Source of the DNA: Ottelia alismoides
Taxonomy: Eukaryota; Streptophyta; Magnoliopsida; Alismatales; Hydrocharitaceae
Assembly (NCBI GenBank): GCA_037367405.1
Contig: JAZKJV010000600.1
Span: forward strand, 62,001-126,000
Direction: 5' to 3'
Length of the DNA: 64,000 nucleotides
Shown one piece after another: positions 23,832 to 35,100 of this stretch. The translations under genes and the position numbers were made by a program. The number at the start of each line of letters is the position of its first letter. Within the stretch, counting starts at the first letter, position 1. The notes under the pieces are model-generated. The model was not told where the DNA came from and made no database searches. It was given only the letters and a program-made list of their open reading frames with translations.

Positions 23832-23864
23832 CTATACTTAGGGTAAAGTACACCCTAAGTATAG
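23832..23864 (-). other. PPT-like hairpin 1 of element B
   Basis: Arms CTATACTTAGGGT (23832-23844) and ACCCTAAGTATAG (23852-23864) pair over 13 bp. The G run on the element strand follows (C at 23827-23832 on plus). It lies ~130 bases past the pol stop. Confidence 0.85.
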
Positions 23865-23995
23865 CATAATCATAAGATGAGAAATGGGATGTGGGACTAA
23901 AGAATAGAATGATATGGACAACTGGATCTATACAGGCGGAGGAACAGTGAAAATCAGGCGTGAGATGTAAAAGATGTGAGTCAAAGGACCACATC

Positions 23996-26900
23996 TCACG
24001 CAAAATGAATAGCAGCAATAATAACGTCCCGCGGCTCATGATCTAGAAATGGTTTGAGCCGCTGGCCGTTCACTCGGAAGGTACTCTCAGAAGATAACTC
24101 AGATATATCAATGCTACCGTTATCGTGTACCTTTCTGACCAAATAGGGTCCTTTCCATTTGCTCTGTAGCTTCCCTGGAAATAATCTAAGCCTTGCATCA
24201 AACAGCCATACTTTCTGTCCAATCTCAAAATGCTTGTGGCTGATATGAGAATCATGCCACTCCTTGATTTTCTCCTTATAATGTAGGCTGTTTGAGAAAG
24301 CTGCATCTCTAAGCTCTTCCAAGGCGGCTAACTCTGCCCTCCTCTGGTCTCCTATACCATTTGGATCCATCAATATGTCTGTAACTGCCCAGAGTGACTT
24401 GTGCCTCAGCTCAACTGGTAGATGGCACGGCTTGCCATAAACGAGGCGAAAGGGAGATGTACCCAATGGAGTCTTGAAAGACGTCCGATATGCCCATAAG
24501 ACCGAGTCCAAAAGCTGTGACCAATTCTTTCGGTCAGGGCGGACGACTTTCTGCAAAATATTCTTGATCTCCCTATTCGACACTTCGGCTAGACCATTCG
24601 TCTGTGGATGATACGGTGTAGCAACACGATGGTCTATGCCGAACTCTGTAGCAAGTGCCTTCACCTGGTCGTTGATGAAATGAGATCCCCCATCAGAAAT
24701 CAGAACTCGTGGAACCCCGAACCGCATAATGATGTTTTTCTTCAAAAATCTGCAAACTGTCTTCGCATCTGCGGCTCGGGCGGGGATAGCCTCAACCCAA
24801 CGACTCACATAATCTACGGCCAACAGAATGTACTCGAATCCCTGACTCTTAGGGAATGGACCCATGAAATCGATGCCCCATGCGTCAAAAACCTCACAGA
24901 AGTGAATGGGCTGCATCGGCATCATATCACGTTGTCCACAAGTGCCCATCCTCTGACAGTCAGTACACCTCCTCACGAACTCATCTGAGTCCTTGAAGAG
25001 GGTAGGCCACCACAAGCCGGATTGGAGCACTTTCTGTGCCGTTCTCCTCCCAGAATGATGTCCTCCTGCCTCAAGCTTGTGGCAGTAAGTGAGGACACTA
25101 TGGTGTTCCTCCTGAGGAATACACCGACGCCAGATGCTATCCCCTCCTTCGTGGTAAAGGATGGGATCCTCCCAGTGGTAAGACTTGGCCTTCGCAAGGA
25201 AGGTCTCAAGCCTCTGCCTGGGCCAATCTTGTGGGACTTTCCCAGCAACGAGAAAGTTCACAATATCGGCGTACCATGGGAGTGAGGTGATAGCAAGGAT
25301 CGCCTCGTCTGGGAAGGTATCACAAATGGGGTTAATCTGCTCAGAATCCTCAGGCTGCTCTAATCGGGATAAATGGTCCGCCACCACATTCTTGACTCCA
25401 GGTTTATCCTTGATCTCAATGTCGAACTCCTGGAGTAGAAGGATCCATCTAGTAAGTCTGGCTTTGGCATCCTTCTTTGACATGAGGTACCTGATGGCGG
25501 TGTGGTCTGTGTACAAGGTCACTCGAGATCCAATGATATATGATCTGAATTTATCTAGGGCAAACACTACTGCTAGCATCTCCTTCTCTGTGACTGTGTA
25601 ATTCCGCTGGGCGGAATCCAATGTGCGGCTAGCATAGTGTATTGCAAACGGTACTCCATCCCTCCTCTGTCCTAGCACTGCTCCTACGGCAAAATCGGAG
25701 GCGTCCGTCATGATCTCGAATGGGAGAGACCAATCGGGTGGCTGAAGGACAGGAGCCTCAATTACGCACTGCTGGAGAGTCTCAAACGACGAAAGACACT
25801 TGTCATCGACAAGGAACTCGGTGTCTTTTGTCAAGAGGTCAGTCAACGGTCGGGCAATCTTGCTGAAATCATGAATAAATCTCCTATAAAAACCAACGTG
25901 CCCCAGAAATGACCGTAACTGCTTCAAATTGGACGGCGGTGTGAGTTTTCTAATGACATCGACCTTGGCCGGATCAACCTCCATGCCTCTGTTGGAGATG
26001 ATGTGGCCAAGCACCGTCCCTTGAGTCACCATGAAGTGACTCTTCTCCCAAGATAGAACTAAGCGGGTAGCAATGCATCGCTGGAGTACTCGGTCTAGGC
26101 AGTCAAGACAGGAATCGAAATCGTCGCCGTAAACCGAGAAGTCGTCCATGAAGACCTCCAAACACTCCCCTACCATGTCCGAAAAGATTGACAGCATGCA
26201 TCTCTGAAAAGTCGCAGGGGCGTTACATAGCCCGAATGGCATGCGTCGAAAGGCGTAAGTACCGAAGGGACAGGTAAAGGTGGTCTTCTCCTGATCCTCA
26301 GGAGCGATGGCCACCTGGTTGTAGCCCGAGTACCCATCTAGGAAGCAGTAATGGCTCTTCCCTGCCAGTCTCTCTATGATCTGGTCAATAAAAGGCAGGG
26401 GGAAATGGTCCTTCTTGGTGGCCTGGTTGAGTCTCCTGTAGTCAACACAGACCCGCCAAGAGGTGGGTACTCGTGTAGCAATCTCCTCTCCCGACTCACT
26501 GATCACAGTCGTGATGCCCGTCTTCTTGGGCACCACATGCAAGGGGCTAACCCACTTGGAGTCGGAAATGGGATAAATAAAATCTGCACTCCACCATTTT
26601 GATATTTCCTTCATGACAACCTCTCTTAGGTTGGGGTTCAGTCGCCGCTGGAACTCACGCGACGGCTTTGCCCCTTCCTCGAGATAGATATGGTGGGAGC
26701 ACAACGAGGGACTAATCCCATGGAGATCTGCTACGCTCCATCCAATTGCCTTGTGGTTCTTTTCAAGAACCTCCATCAGACGGGATTCTTGTTCTCCAGT
26801 CAGATCTGCAGAGATGATGACTGGGTACATCTCAGACTCTCCCGCAAGGAATCGATACTTCAGCGAAGTAGGGAGCGGCTTTAGCTCTGGACAGCTAGGT

Positions 26901-29656
26901 GCTGGCAAATCTGGCTTCTGTAGAAGATGTGTGTATGCTGATAATTCTGCCAAATTTGCTTGGGAAAATGATAATGAACTCTCACAAACTGGATCTGGAG
27001 AAGGCGGGTCCTCTACATTGTCTCTGATCTGCTCTGCCTCTACCTCCTCCTCATCTATAGGCTCAGGTGGATCCAGATCTGGCATCTGATCACTACAATC
27101 TGCCCAATCAGACTCTGAATCCGAGGGATCTATATCAGACTCAGTGGCATCAGTACCACTGGAGAACAAGGTGGCATTAGCACCACCATAGAGCAGGGTG
27201 GCCTCAGTACCACCATCACTGGAAATCGTGTCGCGATCAAGGTCCGACTCTGCTGACTCAATAGTATCCTGTACCAGGTCCGTGCTCTCCAGACTATCCT
27301 CTACTATCATCTCTGCATCAGCCGAATCTGAATATGAGAGGATGGTCTGTGCTACAGGATCTGCCCAAGCTGCCTCATCATCTGTGATCACAAAATCACA
27401 GTCCTGGTGGATGTCTGGCTCTGGGTCTGTCAGCTGCTCTGAATCTGTACTGCCATGTGAGCGGGATCTGGATCTGGCTCTGTGGTCCTTAACCGTCTCT
27501 ATTTGTATACTCTCGCCCTGGACGCGAAAGTACACCTTCCCGCTATCATGATCAGTCACCGCCTTGGCTGTGGCCAAGAATGGGCGACCGAGGATGATGG
27601 GGGAATCGGTCAACGAGTCAGGGGTCTCCATGTCCAGCACTACGAAGTCCACGGGGAATTGCAAACCCTGAATCGTGACGACAACGTCTCGTAACAACCC
27701 CTTTGGCCTCTTGACAGACCGATCAGCAAACTGAAGGTATGTCCTGCTCTGTCTAAGAGTGCCCAACTCTAAGTGGTCGAGAAGGGCTGCCGGAAGAAGG
27801 TTGATAGACGATCCGCTATCTAATAGAGTGCGGTCGAACCTCTGCTCACTAATCTGACATCTGACATACGGGGCCCCTAAATCTGGCCTCTTAGTCGGCA
27901 GATGGTTCTGGATCGCGTAACACGTGGCTTTCGTTAGCACATGAATTTCTGCGGTCTTGTTCCTCTTCTTCCTCCTGATTGTGGTCCTATCTCTTAGGGA
28001 TCGCTGAAGAAGAGGAATGTGCTGCAAAGCCTCATTGAGGGTCAGCTGGATGTGAAATCGGTCTATCATGCTCTGGCTGAACTCCTCCTGCTCTCTCTTT
28101 TTTGGGTCTTTTTCTTTTTTCTTCCCTTTCCCTAACTCAAGGGCTCTAGGGAAGGGGATCACAGGGTCCTTCTCAGATGAAGGACTAGGAATAGGTCTAG
28201 ACTGTTCGACGACTGGATCCTCACAAGCATCATTCATCACAGTGGGATCAGAAGAAACTAAACCTTTTCCTTTATTCAAATCAAAGTTCCGAGATACATT
28301 CACATGAGGAAAGACAACAGTTCTATCAGAATAAATGTTGGTGGCATCAGTACCACCTCTAGCTGGCTCTACCACTAGACGTCTTGCGGCCTCAGTACCG
28401 CTGGCTGGCTCGGCTCTGCTGGTGGCGTCAGTACCACCTCCTCTATGTGGTGAAATGGCGGCCTCAGTACCGCCAGTGGAATCAGCATCTCGGGTGGCCT
28501 CAGTACCACCGTCATCATGATGTGCGGCTTCAGTACCGCTCTCCTCTTCCTCATCTGGCGCTCTAGATGACTCCTCGTGATGTCGGTCAGATGAGGCGCC
28601 GCCTGCTGGTCTTCTACCGCTCCTAAGTGTGACAAAATCAGCATCAAATAGATCCGACGAGATAACATCAAATAAGTCACTAGAAGTGGTAGGCTCAGTG
28701 TGAACTACCTGCTCAGATTTCCTCTTCAGATTATTCGGATTAGGCTCTATCTGTGCAGGGATGGCGGCCTTCCCTCTCATCAGGTCCCGCATCTCCTGGC
28801 GGAACTCGTCCATCTCCCGTCTAAATGTAGCCTGCTGCTCTGTGAAGAGGCGGGCTATATCATCCATGGCGGGGCTCTCATGGGAGCCCGACGGGTTGCC
28901 TCTCTGGTAATGAGGCTGCTGGGGCTGAGAGGGGTAAGAGGATGGATGCTGCTGCTGGTGAGCCTGCTGCTCACGTCTCCAACTCTGTCCCTGCTGCTGA
29001 TAGGGACGAGATACGAATGATGATGGCTGGTGTGCTGGGTGCTGCTGGTGATCCCTCTGCTGGGAGTACTGCCCTCCCTGACCGGCTGGCTGCTGCTGGG
29101 GCTGGTTACCCCCATTCCCCCACCTGAATCCGGGATGGTCTCGTCGGATTCCAGGTTGAGGACGGTCATACCAAATTCCGTTGACGTCCATCAACGGCTC
29201 TGCATCGTATGGGGCGGGTGGGAGTACATCCAGAGGCTGATCCGGCTGATATACCACCATCTGTAAGTCTGGAGATGGTGGTGCCTGGTAAGAGGGCTGC
29301 TGCTGCTGGTACGGCTCCGCCTGTACATGGTGAACTTGTCTAGGCTGCTGCAAGGAGCTGGAGCGCTGGGACGAGCTGCGGCTGCCACCGGAATCGCCTC
29401 GCGACAGAAGACGGGGCTGAGGAGCCGTCTGTGCCTCCTGAAGACACAAGAGCTGGGTCTTCATGTCGCTCAGAGTCTGTGCCATTTCCTCCATCTGAGT
29501 TATGCCCTGGCACTGCTTCTTCTCGATGATTTCCATGCGGTCCAACTTCTCACTAATAATCCCCATGTCCGCAGCGGCCGACTCTGCCTGTGCGGCTGCA
29601 ACTGTGGACGAACTGGAAGGACCTGCATCAACCCGTGCTATCCGCTGATACTGCAC
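23996..29656 (-). CDS. pol: Polyprotein of B: linker, protease, RT, RNase H, integrase (1886 codons)
   Basis: This uninterrupted frame is in phase with gag but separated from it by one TAG (29681-29683). The first Met is at 29656, which may not be the real start. Residues 1-~330 are Gln/Pro/Ser-rich. About 340-480 contains repeated GGTEAT/GGTDAT-like units. The aspartic protease has LLDSGSS with catalytic D613. RT has FMDDF at about 1169-1173. RNase H begins with [10 protein letters not shown] (D1318). Integrase has D1596 (WGIDF), D1655 (SDGG) and E1691, an exact D-x35-E, then a GPYLV motif near the C-terminus. All catalytic motifs are intact, so the enzymes should copy the RNA in cytoplasmic particles and insert the cDNA. 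It is read through or spliced from the gag frame, or depends on another copy. Confidence 0.95.
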   Translation of the reverse strand: MQYQRIARVDAGPSSSSTVAAAQAESAAADMGIISEKLDRMEIIEKKQCQGITQMEEMAQTLSDMKTQLLCLQEAQTAPQPRLLSRGDSGGSRSSSQRSSSLQQPRQVHHVQAEPYQQQQPSYQAPPSPDLQMVVYQPDQPLDVLPPAPYDAEPLMDVNGIWYDRPQPGIRRDHPGFRWGNGGNQPQQQPAGQGGQYSQQRDHQQHPAHQPSSFVSRPYQQQGQSWRREQQAHQQQHPSSYPSQPQQPHYQRGNPSGSHESPAMDDIARLFTEQQATFRREMDEFRQEMRDLMRGKAAIPAQIEPNPNNLKRKSEQVVHTEPTTSSDLFDVISSDLFDADFVTLRSGRRPAGGASSDRHHEESSRAPDEEEESGTEAAHHDDGGTEATRDADSTGGTEAAISPHRGGGTDATSRAEPASGTEAARRLVVEPARGGTDATNIYSDRTVVFPHVNVSRNFDLNKGKGLVSSDPTVMNDACEDPVVEQSRPIPSPSSEKDPVIPFPRALELGKGKKKEKDPKKREQEEFSQSMIDRFHIQLTLNEALQHIPLLQRSLRDRTTIRRKKRNKTAEIHVLTKATCYAIQNHLPTKRPDLGAPYVRCQISEQRFDRTLLDSGSSINLLPAALLDHLELGTLRQSRTYLQFADRSVKRPKGLLRDVVVTIQGLQFPVDFVVLDMETPDSLTDSPIILGRPFLATAKAVTDHDSGKVYFRVQGESIQIETVKDHRARSRSRSHGSTDSEQLTDPEPDIHQDCDFVITDDEAAWADPVAQTILSYSDSADAEMIVEDSLESTDLVQDTIESAESDLDRDTISSDGGTEATLLYGGANATLFSSGTDATESDIDPSDSESDWADCSDQMPDLDPPEPIDEEEVEAEQIRDNVEDPPSPDPVCESSLSFSQANLAELSAYTHLLQKPDLPAPSCPELKPLPTSLKYRFLAGESEMYPVIISADLTGEQESRLMEVLEKNHKAIGWSVADLHGISPSLCSHHIYLEEGAKPSREFQRRLNPNLREVVMKEISKWWSADFIYPISDSKWVSPLHVVPKKTGITTVISESGEEIATRVPTSWRVCVDYRRLNQATKKDHFPLPFIDQIIERLAGKSHYCFLDGYSGYNQVAIAPEDQEKTTFTCPFGTYAFRRMPFGLCNAPATFQRCMLSIFSDMVGECLEVFMDDFSVYGDDFDSCLDCLDRVLQRCIATRLVLSWEKSHFMVTQGTVLGHIISNRGMEVDPAKVDVIRKLTPPSNLKQLRSFLGHVGFYRRFIHDFSKIARPLTDLLTKDTEFLVDDKCLSSFETLQQCVIEAPVLQPPDWSLPFEIMTDASDFAVGAVLGQRRDGVPFAIHYASRTLDSAQRNYTVTEKEMLAVVFALDKFRSYIIGSRVTLYTDHTAIRYLMSKKDAKARLTRWILLLQEFDIEIKDKPGVKNVVADHLSRLEQPEDSEQINPICDTFPDEAILAITSLPWYADIVNFLVAGKVPQDWPRQRLETFLAKAKSYHWEDPILYHEGGDSIWRRCIPQEEHHSVLTYCHKLEAGGHHSGRRTAQKVLQSGLWWPTLFKDSDEFVRRCTDCQRMGTCGQRDMMPMQPIHFCEVFDAWGIDFMGPFPKSQGFEYILLAVDYVSRWVEAIPARAADAKTVCRFLKKNIIMRFGVPRVLISDGGSHFINDQVKALATEFGIDHRVATPYHPQTNGLAEVSNREIKNILQKVVRPDRKNWSQLLDSVLWAYRTSFKTPLGTSPFRLVYGKPCHLPVELRHKSLWAVTDILMDPNGIGDQRRAELAALEELRDAAFSNSLHYKEKIKEWHDSHISHKHFEIGQKVWLFDARLRLFPGKLQSKWKGPYLVRKVHDNGSIDISELSSESTFRVNGQRLKPFLDHEPRDVIIAAIHFA

Positions 29657-29680
29657 GGGTCCTGGCGGCTGCTGAGATCT

Positions 29681-30820
29681 CTATGTATACAACCGAGTCT
29701 GGGACATCACCATGTAATTCTCGGACATCTCCTCATAGATGGCCCAGACTTGGTTGTGGTCCTTGGCAAAGTAGGACCCGCCGCAAGAAGCATTCACCAG
29801 ACCCTGAAGCTCTGGTGTTAGCCCACTGAAGAAGCTCTGAACTAGGTTCGGCTTCGAGATATCATGGTGGGGGCATCTATCCAGAAGCTCTCTGAACCTC
29901 TCCCATGCCTCGTGAAATTGCTCGTTAGGGAGCATGGAGAAGTTGTTGATCAGGGCCCTTGCTGCATTCGTCCGCCCGAGTGGATAGTACTTGTTCAAGT
30001 ACTCGGTGCGGAGCTGATCCCAGGTGTAGACAAACTTCCCTAGATGTTTCAGCCAGGCGGCTGCTCTATCTGCCAGTGAAAAAGGGAAGGCCATCATTCG
30101 AATTGTATCTTGGTCCACACGACGGTCGTGGACAGTACTGCAGATCATCAGAAACTCCTGGAGATGGAGGTGTGGTTCCTCAGTGGCGAGTCCGTGAAAG
30201 TGAGGAAGCATCTGCAGGGTGTTCGGGGGGAACTTGAAATCCCCCACGATAGCAGGTATCACCACCCACTGGTGCATCAGTGTAGATCCGGGGTTGTGAA
30301 GCTCCCGCATCGGTCTCGCTGCTGCGGCGGCTGCCGCTGCTGCGGCGGCTGCTGCTGCGGCTGCTGCCTCTGCATCAGCATCAGGAATGTCCTCCGGCTC
30401 GCTCGGCTCTTCTCGCTCTCTTCGGAGTCTCTCCAACTCCCTCCTCATCTCTATCATGAATGCCCCCTGATCGCGTAACTGGTTCTGAACCGTCTCTAAT
30501 GATGCGATCAGGGTGGAGTTAATCGCCCCCTGGTCTAAGACAAAGTGTTCGGGCTGGCGATCGTCTGAACTACCGGCTCCAGCCATAGGGATGTCTGCAA
30601 AATCAGAAGAGCCCAACTCAGGTTCGGTCAAATGAATTCGTCTCTCCTCGGGCTCATGTCTCTCAGGAACAGAAGAAAGGGGATCGAGGGGGAACAGGGT
30701 GGATTCGAACTCGGGCCCGGAGAGCTGGTCTCGACTCTTACGGGCCAACCTAGATGATGGAGTAGACGCGCCTGAAAGCGGTGCAGCCAGAGGCTGCCTA
30801 AGAGATCGTCTACCCATCAT
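29681..30820 (-). CDS. gag: Gag of element B (379 codons)
   Basis: It starts MMGRRSLRQPLAAP. The polar N-terminus ends in a run of about 17 Ala interrupted by Glu (plus strand about 30310-30370). The capsid domain then follows (Retrotrans_gag type): PHFHGLATEEPHLHLQEFL, FPFSLADRAAAWLKHLGKF, FHEAWERFRELLDRCPHH and FFSGLTPELQGL. There is no zinc knuckle. It ends ...MSQTRLYT followed by TAG. In A the aligned codon is CAG, so the stop is a single C-to-T change or a programmed readthrough site. The next base after TAG is A, and the CARYYA context of classical plant-virus readthrough is absent. Gag forms the particle that encloses the element RNA. Confidence 0.93.
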   Translation of the reverse strand: MMGRRSLRQPLAAPLSGASTPSSRLARKSRDQLSGPEFESTLFPLDPLSSVPERHEPEERRIHLTEPELGSSDFADIPMAGAGSSDDRQPEHFVLDQGAINSTLIASLETVQNQLRDQGAFMIEMRRELERLRREREEPSEPEDIPDADAEAAAAAAAAAAAAAAAAARPMRELHNPGSTLMHQWVVIPAIVGDFKFPPNTLQMLPHFHGLATEEPHLHLQEFLMICSTVHDRRVDQDTIRMMAFPFSLADRAAAWLKHLGKFVYTWDQLRTEYLNKYYPLGRTNAARALINNFSMLPNEQFHEAWERFRELLDRCPHHDISKPNLVQSFFSGLTPELQGLVNASCGGSYFAKDHNQVWAIYEEMSENYMVMSQTRLYT

Positions 30821-32081
30821 CTTGATCTTGGCGAGTTAGGCGGATGGGATCTGGAGAAAATATGATCACAGAGCAAACCCCAGGTTCACCAACACAACAC
30901 AATGTGAAGACCGTGAAAGATCGGTCAATTTATCTTGTCAATTTTATTTGGTGAACATACAAGATATCAGAGCGATTAACGTGACCTGTTAGGATACCCG
31001 ATACTCTCTCAACCGACTGTCCCGCACAGAAGAGTCGGTAATCAGTCGAGATGAGTACCGGAGGGCTTTACCTAGTGTTCGGGTCACTCTCTCGCACAAT
31101 CAAACCAAACAATGAGGGGGTTGCTCTCCCCAAGACAAATTTTTCTGGTGAGTGTCTTTTAGGGTCAATAATGTTATCCAGTCCCAATTTTTTTGTTTTT
31201 CTTTTTAAATATTTTTCAAAAATAAATACAGGCGGCCTAACGGTTTTTCCAATTCTCCTGATGATTAATAATCCAAACACAGAGGGAGAAGACGAAAAAG
31301 CCGATGCACGGAGAAATCAATGATGCATGCAGAGAAAGAAATGCGTACCTTGTCTCCAGCACTCTACATGCAAGTGATCCGCGCAGAATTTAAATACAGA
31401 AATAAACTACCTAAATGGTGCAGCGGGAAAAACCGAATCCTAGATGAGCAACTTCTATTGATCGTGAAGAACCATAGTTAGCTAATCGAATAGAGTCCGG
31501 AGTCCGATCTTGGGAGTCACTCGGTGCCCACCACAATGGGTCCTGCCAGCGCTGTATGTGACTCCTCACGGCACGTGGTCTCAAATCCAATTTCACTAAC
31601 TTTTTCAATGAATTTTATTAAGGTCCAATTACGTTCTATAGGAACAGATATTCTATTAGGTGTTGGGCCTTAAAAATCTACGTCACAATCAACATAAATT
31701 CCTAAATCTAGGGGCTCGAGGAAAACCGCGTAAACACCGGAAAAGGCAGCTAGCTATGAAAACCACGATAAAAGCCGCGAAAATCCGAATGGGTCCCCCG
31801 AGCACACCGGTGCTCAGCGAAACAGACCCGCTAAGTTACAAATGTCCAAGAGTGTCCAGAGTTCAAGTCCTAAATTATTACAACAAGAAATGTTCTCTCT
31901 CTCTCTGAAATAAAATTTTCCTCTCCTCTCTCTTCCTGCTCTTCTTCCCGTGCGGGTCCTCAAAAAGTATACTCCAAGATCTCCACGTAGTACCTCGCAC
32001 AAAAATCAAAGAGAGAGAATGGTCAGAAAACAACAATAATATAGAGAGAGACAAAATGGAAAACTGACTACAAAGCCGTGC
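30821..32081 (-). other. 5' untranslated leader of element B
   Basis: This 1.26-kb non-coding stretch between the primer site and gag is homologous to 9770-11109 of A. It contains a few short frames on both strands (for example 31051-31323, plus) without recognisable domains. No gene is called. Confidence 0.75.
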
Positions 32082-32099
32082 TCCCCGGCAACGGCGCCA
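32082..32099 (-). other. Primer-binding site of B (tRNA-Asp, exact)
   Basis: On the minus strand TGGCGCCGTTGCCGGGGA starts three bases (GAA) after the 5' LTR. It is an exact complement of the plant tRNA-Asp(GTC) 3' end with CCA. It is not a tRNA gene, because only the acceptor-arm end is present. Confidence 0.95.
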
Positions 32100-32102
32100 T
32101 TC

Positions 32103-35100
32103 TGATCGCCGCCCAAATGACAGAGGTAAAAGGTCTAAAGAAATAAATCACAATGTCGTTGCGACCTCAATCACTCGGGCTGAGTAAATCAAGAAAAAAT
32201 AATCAACCACTCGAATAAGATAAAATCAAGCAAGCACAAGAAAGAGCGGTCTAGCTATTGGGTTTAACCTGGTATAGCTCCCAGGGTCGAACTCAAGGAG
32301 CACAGATTGGCCTTGCGGCCTACGATGTAGTCAAGTATCCAAGGAAGTCTTTTTTAAGGTTTTTATTTGTTTTTATATTTTTTTTAGATTTTTTAATGAG
32401 TGAGAAAATGAGAGAATGTAAATACAAGGGGACTTCAACAATTTATACAAGACACACAAATGATGCAAAAATTCCAGAAAAATTGGTTTTTATGTTTTAA
32501 ATGTTTTTTACTGTTTTTTGGTGAATTTTTGGAATTTTTCTAATGAATAAAATATTTATTAAAAATCAAACAAGGCAAGAAACAATGGGTACTGTCCAGC
32601 AAGGTTAGAAACTCAAAAATAAAATATTTAAGAGCTTCAAACAACCCTGGAGGTAATTTTCCTATAATCTATGAAGAACAAGGAAAGTTTAGGCACCCTA
32701 ATTATTGTTTTTGGATTTTTAATTTATTTACTACAATTTTTATGAGTTTTTAGGGTTTTTTCAATTTTTAGGGTTTTTAAGTAATGAAAAGTAGCCAAAA
32801 TTGGCTAGAAAATCAAGCAAACAGTAAACAACAATGTCTAATTTTTTTGGAATTTTTGGTGAAGTTTTTATATTTTTTTGGTATTTTTAAAGTCAAACAG
32901 TAGCAAAAATAGGGGTTTTTGAATTTTTAAAAATAATAAATGAAATCAGAAATGTCCCCAAAAATCATAGAAATTCCTACACCATGGCAGGAGCCATGTG
33001 TCAAAATTTCATTGGATTTGGAGGTCGTTTGATATTTTATTCAAAAATAAAGATGGGGCACTGTGCACAGGGACCTAAGTGCAAATACCCAAAAGTTCTG
33101 GGGTCCTGGTGCAAAATACCCAAGAAGTCACGTGCCAAGCACGTGTCTGGGGCACACAGGGACCTAAATGTAATAAAAATAAGTTCCGAGGGCTTATTGG
33201 TAACAAGTACCAAAAGTCCAGGGGCTTATATGCAATTTACCCAAAATAATTCGCACATGTACAAAATCAATGCTCACAGGGGTATATTTGCAAATAAACG
33301 AAACATTTCATGCATTCATTAACATTCCAGAACTACAGGGCAAGATATGCAAATAACCCAACAAAACACGTGCCAAAGCACGTGGGTCTCTACTGGCAGG
33401 GGTATAAATGTAATTAAAATAAAGCGCGAGGTCCTTGATGCAAATTACCCAGAAAATAAACAACTAGAATTGAAAATTATAGGACTGAACTGAAATAAGA
33501 CAAACAGAGGGGGGTCTATGATATTTACCCCTTTATTAATAGCGACGGCCCAGATGATGACGCGTGGATGATCGGACGGCGGAGAACAAACGCGCCCTTG
33601 ACTATGGAAGCGCTGGGCTGATCCGACGGCTGGCGTGTGTCCACGTGGTTGATCGGACGGTGCAGATGCGATGTGGCTCTTCGAAGGCAACCGAGCTCAG
33701 ATCGGGTGGTCGAGGTTCACCCACGTGTGTAATCGGACGGCTGAGAGACGTCGTGGCTTAACCTCGCTGCTCAACGGCCCAGATGAGATCCTCAGATGGA
33801 TCGACGGCTGCTGCTCCTCCTCAGATGAACGGCTAGGATAAGAACTGGAGCGAGGCCTTCATCGGACGGCTCTGGGAGGTCCTCAAAGAACTGATGGCCG
33901 GCGAACTTCGCCGGCCTCGTGAAGGTGTCTCCTCCCTCCTCTGCTGCGCCTGAAGGTCGGAGAAGCTCCGGCGTGAAGTTGCGCAACTGCTGGTGGTGGC
34001 CAAGGGCCCAACCGAGCCCTGGAGGGGCTCCGGCGAGGCTTATGGCTCGAAGCTCCTGGCTGAACTGGGAAGGAGGCTCAGACACCTCCTTTGGACCTGC
34101 AAAATGGTCAAGAAGCTTCGCGGGTCGAGGGCAAAGTGCCTCGACCCGGTTAGGTGGCGTGAAGGTGGACGGTGGTGCGTGGTGAACGAGCTCCGGCGAA
34201 GCGACGGCGAGGGAGCTCGAATCCCAGATCCTGTGCGATCTGGGTTGAGTGAAGGGGTGAAGAAGGTGCGTGAGGAGGTTGCGAAGGTGCTGATCGGGTC
34301 GGATTGGCCGATGGGTTATCGGAGTGGCCGGAATCGGAGAGATGCGTCGGAGATGAGGTTTGGGCGTAATCGGAAATTAGGCTAAACTAGAAGGAACTAA
34401 AGCTACCTGGTGGCTGAAGTAGACTGGGCTGGAGCGTGGCTATCTCCTGGTCGTAGCTTCGAAGGGCGTCAAGGCCTGAAGCTCGGTGCTCGACGCTGGC
34501 GGCGGAGCAAGAACGGCGAAGGTCGCCGGATCGATGGTATCACTCCCTCACCTCACTGCAACACGGGCAAAAGCTTGCTGTCACTCTCCCCTTGCCGATG
34601 GAGGTCACTGGGAAGGAAGAGAAGGGCCAAAGATGCGGCGCGGAGGCGGCGGAGGTGATGGCTATATAGTGTGACCGGGCGATTAGGGTTGAGCGGGGAC
34701 GGCGATGGAAAGTGTCGATTTGATGGCTGAAGATCCGGCGAGGGAGAGGGATGTGCGGCGAAGAATTTGGGCGCGGGGGTTGAGTGGGAGACAGCTGGAG
34801 TCGCGTGGGAAAAATCGGGGAAGAAGGCGCGGCGCGCGACGGCCAGAAAAGGAAAGAGGCGCGGGGGAGTTGACCGGGGTCAACATTCCCCCGTGGCCCA
34901 GTCAGACTCTGCCACGTGTAGCGGATTTTTGTTTTATTTTTTTAGGGTAGAAATAAGTCGAATTAAATAAAACTCAAAACATGAAATATTTTTCTTTTAT
35001 TTTTTTCTATTTTTTGGTGATTTTTATTTAATTTTTGGAAATAAAAATAGGTTAGCTCTATATATAGGTATATGTACACTACATGAATTTTTATTTTTGA

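Larger units (their letters stand above)
21944..23995 (-). other. 3' non-coding region of element B (no env-like gene seen)
   Basis: Two kilobases lie between the pol stop and the polypurine tract. Homologous sequence in A is at 17933-18189 and 35844-37645. I searched both strands for an envelope-like or additional frame and found only short ones. One 79-codon antisense frame (22710-22949) is shared with A but shows more amino-acid-changing than silent differences. The region holds three hairpins (23658-23688, 23742-23775, 23832-23864) and an unpaired PPT-like copy (23506-23521). Confidence 0.8.

Noticed and set aside
21944..23995. Possible envelope-like gene, as in some Athila elements
   Set aside because: No sense frame of useful length or membrane-segment pattern was found in B or A.
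24608..24988. Long frames on the plus strand opposite pol of B (also 26351-26602, 27198-27551, 29327-29821)
   Set aside because: They are antisense shadows of the intact polyprotein frame.
32082..32099. tRNA-Asp gene
   Set aside because: Only 18 bases complementary to the tRNA 3' end are present, right beside the LTR. It is a primer-binding site.
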